The notes beneath the pieces are model-generated. The model saw only the letters and a list, made by a program, of their open reading frames with translations. It did no database searches and was not told the origin of the DNA. DNA of 64,000 nt from Narthecium ossifragum (taxonomy: Eukaryota > Streptophyta > Magnoliopsida > Dioscoreales > Nartheciaceae). This document shows, piece after piece, positions 56,393-64,000 of the stretch. The first letter of the stretch is position 1, and each line of letters opens with the position of its first letter. The position numbers and the translations under genes are program-made. The stretch is from contig OY986971.1 of the NCBI GenBank assembly GCA_963920575.1, positions 26,182,145 through 26,246,144 of the forward strand, read 5' to 3'.

Positions 56393-56852
56393 TTAAAACT
56401 AACCTAAAAATATACAAAATTAACTTAGAAAAATATACATGTAAATAAACTAATAGAAGGTAATCGGTTGTAACCGTTATTGCTCCTTATAATTATAAGG
56501 TTGATTTACATTGATAATAATAGATATATAAGATATACATAGATATTTAGATGTATATATTTAACCCATATAAGATCGACTCAAAACCCAAATCACACGA
56601 AACACCCTCACAGAACCCAAAATGACCCGAAATATCATCTACTCACGGTCACTCAATCTCCATGCCCCAAGGATATCCATCCCAGATCCCACCACGTTTA
56701 ATTAAACTAAGGTGTGAAGATTTCCACTCTGTAGGGTGGGACTGGGACGGAAATCATTTTCCAAGATAAAACCTCCGTGGGTCCCACTTCCAAATTTAAC
56801 ACAACCAACTCTCCTTTGTAATCATCATCATTCCCTCTCTTTTACTCTTTCC

Positions 56853-56873
56853 CTAGGGTTAGGGTTAGGGTTT
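56853..56873. repeat. Short interstitial telomere-like repeat
   Basis: About three units of TTTAGGG-type sequence (variant TTAGGG spacing) occur in a row, with another TAGGGTTAGGG nearby at about 56909. It may be a telo-box of an unrecognised promoter or a chance array. Confidence 0.6.
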
Positions 56874-59070
56874 CCAACCCTTCTTCATTGCTCCCGGAGC
56901 TCAATACTAGGGTTAGGGCTACGTAAAACATTTAAACTAAGGTGAAACATGCAAATATATACATGCATGCATGCATGCATATATATCTGTCATACACATA
57001 TATAGGGGGGGACATGTGCATATGACAAAGATACTAGAGTTAGATATTGATGGTTGATGACCATAAATGGATATCAACAACAACTCAACCTCCCATTTAT
57101 GTTTGAAGAAAGAGCTGTAGAAATTATAGACTTATATATATGTTAGCTTGTTTGACATTAATCTTCGTCTGGCTAGCTTGGTTGTGTTTGGTAGGACCCC
57201 AAGGGAATGCTTGTTTCATCCTGATTAGCAAGCACTTTTGAGTGGCCCCTTGAGATATCACTGCTTAGCTAGCAGTGTTGATTGACATGGATGGATGTCT
57301 CCAGCTTTGGAGTCAAGGGATCAAATAAAGAAGACCCATCTTCATCATCTTATCTAGAGATAGAGAGAGAGATAGAGAGAGAGAAGGGGGAAAGGAGGGA
57401 GCAGTGTTAGTTGTCACAGTTGAGACAATGTGGAGACTGTTTTCTTCATGAGTTGTCTTTCATTTTCACCAAAAGCTATGGTGGCTGTTAATTAGGGTTT
57501 TAGCCTCTCCTCAAGTTTGAGATAAGAAAAGGAGGAGAGACACAGAGAGAGAGGGAGAGAGAGAGAGAGGGAGAGGGAGGGAGGGAGGTTTGGTCATGGT
57601 CTCTTTTTTCTGATTAAAAGGAAGGGTGTTCATGTGATTCTGACTCTCCCCTTAAAAGGAATGACTCATTGGCTTTCAGGATACTAAGGGAGACATGAAT
57701 CAGAAATTGAGGGTGAGTGGTCATGATGATAGTGGTGGAGAGAGAGAGAGAGTGAGAGGAGGAGGAGGAGAGAGAAAGTAGAGAGGATATATGTTTGATG
57801 GCACACCTAGGTTGGCAAAACCAAGGGGAAGGCCAAACATGAGAAAAGATTCCTCTTGCAAGAAAGAGAGGAAGAACATCAAGATTGCATTAATCATGGA
57901 GAATAATGACATAATTAAAGAAATGGATAAACTATTGTTGAAATGTCCAAATTGTCAAGAAAAATAATTAGGTGGGGGAATATTAAAGAATTAAATTGAC
58001 GAGAGGTTCCCCATGAATCAAATGATTGAACAAACTAAAAAACAATGATGCATCATTTGTTTAATCATACAAAGTGTTTTATTGTGCAAATTTAATTAAT
58101 ATCTTGTCATATTAGAATAAAAAACTAATCATGAATCAGGAATATTTCTCTAATGCATCCAAACTTTCTTCGCCTATAAGTTAAACATATATCCACTCCA
58201 TTTGCACTCTAGAACTGAAACCGACAGCTATGTATCAGCAAGTTGCATTACTAGCTAATATCTAAACCCATAAATGATGAAATTAATTAATCATGCTATA
58301 TTTGTTTGTTTGGCACGCGGTTTGAATATCTGGACTACTTAAACGGATATAGCAATGCGGTATCAATTGATGTATATATATATCATCTTTATAAGAGGCT
58401 ATGATTATAAATAAAATTTTTGTTGTCCTATATGGCGAAAAAATGTCCTAGATAGAGCCTATGTGACGCCTATATGGCATGATAATCGTAGGTTGAGGGG
58501 GGTTTAGTGGGAAGGAGTTATTGTGTGATTATTGGGATGGAATTGGTGATATTACCCGGTCATATGGCATGGGACATGACTAGTATATATATCTAACATC
58601 ACGTCATGCATGTTAACCAGGACGTTGAACCTAAAAATATGCGCTTGATTAATGCGACCACATTCACGCGTGTAATTAGTCAGTATTATTTTCTATCTTT
58701 TTAATCACTATGAGGTTTAAGTGATCAACTTTAATGCTGAGTATTAAGGCAAGCAAATACTCGAAACACAGACTTAGGCTACACCAGCTAAAGATTAGGG
58801 TTGAGTACATTTTAGGAGACCCAATGTCTTTAGCCGAGACCGAGACGGAGCCGGAGCCGGAGCCGGGATTTGGCGGGGGACAGCTCAGCAGCTATCTCGT
58901 GGGGCCCGCTCAGGACGGTGGGTGGGATGGCAGTGCCACGTCGTCAGACAGTTGGAATCCTCCTGCCTGGATCCCTACCTAGGGCTGACGTCACACTGAA
59001 AGCTTGAGGTGGGCTCCACGTAGGCCCCACGGTGCTGACGCCAGCGGGCTCGTACCCACTTGTCCCCGCC

Positions 59071-59101
59071 GGGTCCCACCGTGGTAGACACGGTGGGACC
59101 C
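59071..59101. repeat. Perfect 13-bp inverted repeat with 5-base loop
   Basis: GGGTCCCACCGTG (59071-59083) and CACGGTGGGACCC (59089-59101) are exact complements around GTAGA. It contains the GTCCCAC/GTGGGAC core that resembles class I TCP binding sites, and it has no poly-T run to suggest a terminator. Confidence 0.85.
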
Positions 59102-61582
59102 GCCGGCGCTTATTGCGGACGAGAACCAGGCGAGAACTTATCTCTTTGGCATCAGTATCCTATAGAATTACGAGAATGCCACTCATCCCGTGACATCCTG
59201 CTCGGATTCGGGTTGGAAACTGTGTGGGTCCAAACTTGGATCTGGTAAGCTTAACGGGTTTAGACCTTGACTGCGTGCATCTTGAGATAGTGGACTCATT
59301 TGAATCCGGAATTCAAACGGAGCACCAAAAAGGAGTGGTGGGTTCCAGTTGGGTTAGGTAGACAACTACCCAAAAAAGAGAGAGCATGATGGGCCCTTGA
59401 TCCAATGCCATTTTGCAATCAATTAGCAACGTTTATGCCATATAATATCATGAAGAATGTCATGAGTTCCGGACCCTGCAACAGACCCATAGAAAGGACC
59501 CATATGATTCGAGGGCTCCTTTTATCGAGTCAACTCATCGGAAACTCATCTCCTAAGAACTACGATGAAAGAATTCTAATTACTTAATTCAAAAGTTTAA
59601 ATTATAAACGATAATGAGTACAAATCAATGATAAAATTCATATTCTACTTCTTATAATTTGACTTACATTATTATGAGTGACTCGTCTTTTCTGCCAGTT
59701 TAAGCTTTTAAAACAAATGAACAATTTAACGTGTAATTATACTCGAACGTTGTTTGATTTAGGCTGCTAATCTCATTTACTACTCACGTCTTAGGACTCA
59801 TTCAAGACTTAATTCCCTATCATTTGGAGAAAAGAATTCTATGGAGAAATTATATGGAATACAATAGCGTATTTATGCTATTATTTTGCAGTATAAAGAC
59901 GAGCATAGCAAGAGACATACATGAAGTGCAGTTGGAGCTACGAGTAAGAGACTGACAGACTAAGAGCCCACACAGATAGAATTCAATTGAAGCCATCTCA
60001 CCTAAGGCTTGTCTTCATTGGTAATGCCTCAAAGACATGAATGAGGGTTAGGGATGGGAGTGGTCCATAGCATTAGTAGTAGTAGTAGTAGTAGAAGTAG
60101 TAGTAGGAAGGGAAGGGAAGGCAGGCAGGCAGGGCCAAAGGGTGGCAGGGAGCATGATGTGAACCTCTCACTCCTCCCTCTCCCTCCCCCCCCCCCCCCA
60201 CCCATTGGAGTAGTCCTAGTTTTCCGAAAGCACGAGAGAACATGTGAGTGTTTCCAGTTTGATGTGTCTTTGAGACCCCACATGCCTCCACATAAATAAG
60301 ATAAAGACCAATTCATACCTCGGCTCTCCAAATGGCTAAAACCCTAAAATGGATCATAATTTTTTTTTCCATCAGATTTTATTTTATTAAAGGGATATGT
60401 GTGATTAGTGGGATGGCGTGTTGTTAAGAGATAATTTAAGTGATTAAATTGACCCTCTCTCCTTTACTATGTCCTTCCAATCCACACAGCCGAGTTTCCG
60501 AGCTTCAAGTTCACAGGTGAGGAAGCATGTTAGAATAATATTTTGAGTGATTTAATTTGTCCACTTCCATCTCTATTCTTGCATCACTTTGACATGTCAA
60601 TGAGATGGCAAAGTCAAGTCAACGTTAAAGACTCAATTCCAATATATACAAGTTATTTCTATTTGGATTATTAAACGCTTTTTGATGATAGCTTATTAAT
60701 AATTTAATATATACAAGTTATTGGACATACGCTGCTTTCCCTTTAATGGGCTTGCTGGGCCCCATCAGACCCACACCAAGAGGGCTACGGCCCAAGCTGG
60801 CACCATGTGTCCACCTGAAACGTTTGCAAGCCATCCATTGCCCAGGTGTACCTCTCTCAACTGTTCCTAGAGAATCTATAAACGGCAAATTAAATCATCA
60901 CTGACGTCGATCTTTTGCTAGCATCAATGGAGCACGCCAAACGGACGATGGTGATCGAAAGTACAGGCGGGCCGGTCGACAAGACAGCGAAGCACCGGCT
61001 TTTCCATAGGCCTACCATCCAAGCAGACATAATTGTGAGAACAGGCCATCATTGAACGCCGTACGATCGGGATCTGAGGGGAGCCCACCACTCGGGTTGT
61101 GGACCGGGCTGAGGGCCCGATAATGTCGACCGAAAGGGCTTACTGACTGATGTCGACGGAGTTGTGTGAGAACTAAAGTGACCAGAAGCAGCAGCAGCAA
61201 GCAACAGCTAGTAGCAGATGGCAATGGCAGCAGAAACAGCGACGACAAAGCTGAAGCCACCAGAGAAAGCAATGCTAAAGCATCCAATCAAGCACTGAAG
61301 TTAAACTCGCGGAGAGATTTTGTAATCTTTCAAGAACTATTGATAGATCCTTTTCTCGGGTGTTTTTTAACCGAAAACTGGGTGATTGGTGAGCCCCATC
61401 TGAGCAGGCTCTACTACAGTATCACCACTTTTTAACTGATCCAAAGTTTGCAAGCTTCATGTGAATTTTCAAAAATGGCTACAGAAGTCTCAAGTCTTTC
61501 TTTTTTTTGAACATATAAGCCTGCATGCTAAAGGCTTCTTGCCCACCAACTGAACGCACGTATACACCACCAGATTTCTCTC

Positions 61583-61840
61583 ACCAAATTAGCATAAGCA
61601 GGAATCCAAGGAACTCCACTGTTAACAAGTTTAACTGCAATGAGGGAGTCACTCTCAAGCACCAACTTCCTAATTCCTCTGTCGGCTACACTTCTGAAAC
61701 CAAATAGAACAACCAAATTAGCATAAGTAAGAATCCAAGGAACTCCACTGTTAACAAGTTTAATTGCAATGAGGGAGTCACTCTCAAGCACCAACTTCCT
61801 AATTCCTCTGTCGGCTACACTTCTGAAACCAAATAGAAAC
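61583..61840. repeat. 129-bp tandem duplication in the LINE RNase H region
   Basis: ACCAAATTAGCATAAG starts units at 61583 and 61712. The units are nearly identical through CTTCTGAAACCAAATAGAA, so the RNase H segment VLESDSLIA is encoded twice. Confidence 0.92.
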
Positions 61841-61976
61841 AGCTTTTAATTCCGATTCAAGGATAGTAGAAGCTTCATCATCACTAGCTTTGTACCATAA
61901 AATTGAGTCACTGTCATCTATGCAAACCATACCCAATCCAGCTTTTCCCTATGCATGCCTGAAGGATGCATCAACA

Positions 61977-62110
61977 TGTATCCTTTCTGCTTTCCACGTC
62001 TCTACATTAATCCGAGCATCAGCTTGTGTTGGAAACATGAGCATGCATCCTTTCTACTTTCCACGTCTCTACATTAATCCGAGCATCAGCTTGTTTTGGA
62101 AACATGAGCC
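61977..62110. repeat. 67-bp tandem duplication in the LINE
   Basis: TCCTTTCTGCTTTCCACGTC at 61981 and its near copy at 62048 define a 67-base unit extending to GGAAACATGAGC. Confidence 0.9.
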
Positions 62111-64000
62111 CATACTCTCTGACCTGCCACTTTATAGATCTAACAGCATGATCCAAATCACGGTATTCCTTGCCTACAACAATAGAACACCTTGTTCGCC
62201 ATGGATTCCACAACGTAAATGCAATTGCAGCCTCGATTGTGTGGACCGAATCATAAGAAGAAGATGTCCCAAGAAAATCAAAACAAGTATCAAGAGAAAG
62301 GCTGATGTGCTCCATACCTGATCCCTCTAAGACCTTTTTCCAAACATACTGTGTGCAGGAACACCGAATCAAAACATGACCAATTGATTTCAACTCGTCA
62401 CGACATCTTGGACATGCATTCACTGGACATACACAAGGAATTAAGTTTGTCGAGGGTATGCAGCTTCTTGTGTGCGAGACACCACAGGAATTGCTTGACG
62501 CGAGGACCCGCTGGAGCACTCCATATACTTTTCCACAAACTAGTGTCATCGGAAGACAGCCTATCCCCTGTTTGAGCTCCCATTAAAAAGGAATAACACG
62601 AAGATGTGGTTATTTTCCCAGAAGGCCCCCACATCCATCTGCAGCAATCACCTTCTGATGCATATATGATCAGCACAGCTAAGGCATCATGCGAGAGAGA
62701 CTCGTGAAAAAATCCTTGAACTTCAGTTGAATTCCATTCCCCTGTACCATTGATCAGGTCACTGACAGTCCAATCCACCACACCCTCCTATGGCGTAAAC
62801 AAGTAGGGATGTCGATTCAAAGGACCATCTAAAACACACCAATCATGAAGTATATTGATAGAACTATTAGCAGCTGGCTTCCAAAGCAAACCAACACGTA
62901 GAGAGTTACTAGCGGCACAAATTGACCTCCATAAAAGTGATGCACAATTTGGTGGTTTAGGAGTCTGGGAGATGGCCATTGAATTTATACTTAGCCTTTA
63001 CCATCAAGCTCCAAATAGAGGTGGGAGAACCATTCAACAAGTCAGCAGCTCTTTTCATTCTAAGTACCTTTTGCCAAGTGCATAAATCTCGCAGTCCCAT
63101 ACCACCCTCTAATTTATGTTTGGTTACATGATCCAATGCCACAGTAGAAATTCCTCCCCGTTTACCTTGTCAAAGGTAGTCATGGGCCATCTAAGTGCAT
63201 CCTGCGAAGAACGACAACAGGGATAGGTGTGGCTGTCATGGTGTAAATTGACAAGGCTTGAATGACAGATTGCTGTAGAGTTACCCGGCCAGCTTTCAAC
63301 ACCTTCCGAGCACTCCAAGATGCAAGTCGCTCTTGCACTGATTCTAGTAGATCATTAAAATCAGTTGTACAAAGGTGATTTTCATCAATAGGAACTCCAA
63401 GGTAACGCCAAGGACCCTTCTTTTCACCAAATCAAAAACATCTCAACAACCAAGTCTTCCTGACAGGAGAAGTTGCAGGGGAAAACTTCAGACAAGACTT
63501 GTCAGAATTGGCCTTTAATCCAGACAAATTATTGTATTTCTTGAAAGCATCCTTCAGCTTCATAGCTTTTAGTCGGCTGGCTCTTGTGCAAATGATTAAC
63601 CCGAACATTCCCCCCACTATAACAGACCCCATCGAGAGCAAATAAAGGCTGCTTGAGAATACGAGAGAGGGCCTTTTGCACCAAAATGAAGAGAAAATGA
63701 GAGATCGGATCACCCTGTCTTAGCCCCCACTAGAATTAAACAGTCCAAATACCATGTCATTTAGAATGATAGAAAACTGAGTTGTGGAAATGGCCTCCAT
63801 AACCCATGCAACCCATTTCGGTGGAAAATTCATCTTCAACAACACTTCACGAAGAAATTTCCATCGAACTGAGTCATAAGCTGAACGAAGGTCAATCTTG
63901 ATTGCCATGATCGGATCTTTATTGGTTCCATACTTGAGAGTATGTAAGAGTTCTTGAGCATCCCCAAGATTATCATTGATAGTTCTCCCACCAACATACA

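Larger units (their letters stand above)
56393..61490. other. Long intergenic region without a supported gene
   Basis: The stretch contains AT-rich DNA, several further GA-rich tracts (57.36-57.38, 57.54-57.59, 57.74-57.76 kb), an ATGC repeat at about 56964-56980, a (TAG)n run at about 60073-60107, a C-run at about 60187-60199 and a short telomere-like array. Reading frames are short, low in complexity and without recognisable domains. Confidence 0.5.
61499..64000 (-). mobile_element. Degenerate LINE (RT, zf-RVT, RNase H), runs off the window
   Basis: On the minus strand the order is reverse transcriptase (MAIKIDLRSAYDSVRWKFLR, then LRQGDPISHFLFILVQKALS), zf-RVT (LWKSIWSAPAGPRVKQFLW, CPRCRDELKSIGHVLIRC) and RNase H (VLESDSLIAIKLVNSGVPW). 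It ends in an A-rich tail (poly-T on the + strand near 61498-61508). Frames are broken repeatedly and the FADD-type catalytic box expected after LRQGDP was not found. Two tandem duplications lie in its 3' part. Confidence 0.88.

Noticed and set aside
56052..56417. Frames spanning the run of Ns
   Set aside because: The residues are undefined, so these are artefacts of the gap.
56853..56873. Interstitial telomere repeats as evidence for a chromosome fusion
   Set aside because: Only about three units; such short arrays are common near plant promoters.
61012..61287. Hydrophobic 91-codon frame resembling a signal peptide protein
   Set aside because: Leucine/serine-rich from a GCAGCA-type repeat on the other strand; no second exon or domain.
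1..64000. CRISPR array, operon, rRNA or canonical tRNA gene
   Set aside because: No regularly spaced direct repeats with unique spacers, no rRNA-like text and no complete tRNA cloverleaf; the DNA is a plant nuclear sequence.

Overview
The window is nuclear DNA of a flowering plant. It shows intron-rich genes with GT-AG splice sites, plant-specific families (TCP, AP2, DYW-type PPR, POPEYE-type bHLH), many small terminal-inverted-repeat elements, LINE and LTR retrotransposon remnants, (GA)n/(CT)n microsatellites and a 200-base assembly gap of Ns. The species cannot be named from the sequence. A monocot outside the grasses is a weak guess.

Layout from left to right. (1) 1-3.6 kb is repeat-rich intergenic DNA. 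(2) 3.7-7.35 kb (+) is an EB1 microtubule plus-end protein gene. (3) 7.9-16.4 kb (-) is a 12-exon PELP1/RIX1-like ribosome-biogenesis gene with a telo-box upstream of its start; it is head-to-head with the next gene. (4) 16.7-29.7 kb (+) holds three AP2-family genes (A, B, C) with two AP2 repeats each. All three keep the 9-nt micro-exon coding for VYL that is known from the WRINKLED1/AP2 lineage. Between B and C a 2.4-kb solo LTR lies inside a hairpin-type MITE. (5) 30.8-33.4 kb (-) is a bHLH47/POPEYE (IRO3)-like iron-response regulator. (6) 34.5-37.0 kb (+) is an intronless DYW PPR gene, likely orthologous to At2g01510. (7) 37.1-39.0 kb is a broken copy of the 3' two-thirds of AP2 gene C with its downstream flank. 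(8) 39-47 kb is a transposon-rich block: a hAT-like element, a LINE split by a second solo LTR, and several MITEs. (9) 47.05-50.8 kb (-) encodes a membrane-anchored 2H phosphoesterase (RNA ligase/cyclic nucleotide phosphodiesterase family). (10) 51-52.2 kb holds a MITE and a LINE tail. (11) 54.2-55.3 kb (-) is a class I TCP transcription factor, with (GA)n tracts and the gap upstream. (12) 56.4-61.5 kb has no gene that can be supported. (13) 61.5-64 kb (-) is a degenerate LINE running off the window.

The genes do not form a pathway; they are ordinary neighbours. The most informative history is in the AP2 cluster (tandem amplification, then partial copying past two unrelated genes) and in nested insertions whose order can be read from target-site duplications. 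Exon coordinates were placed by eye from splice consensus, reading frame and remembered family sequences; no alignment was run.
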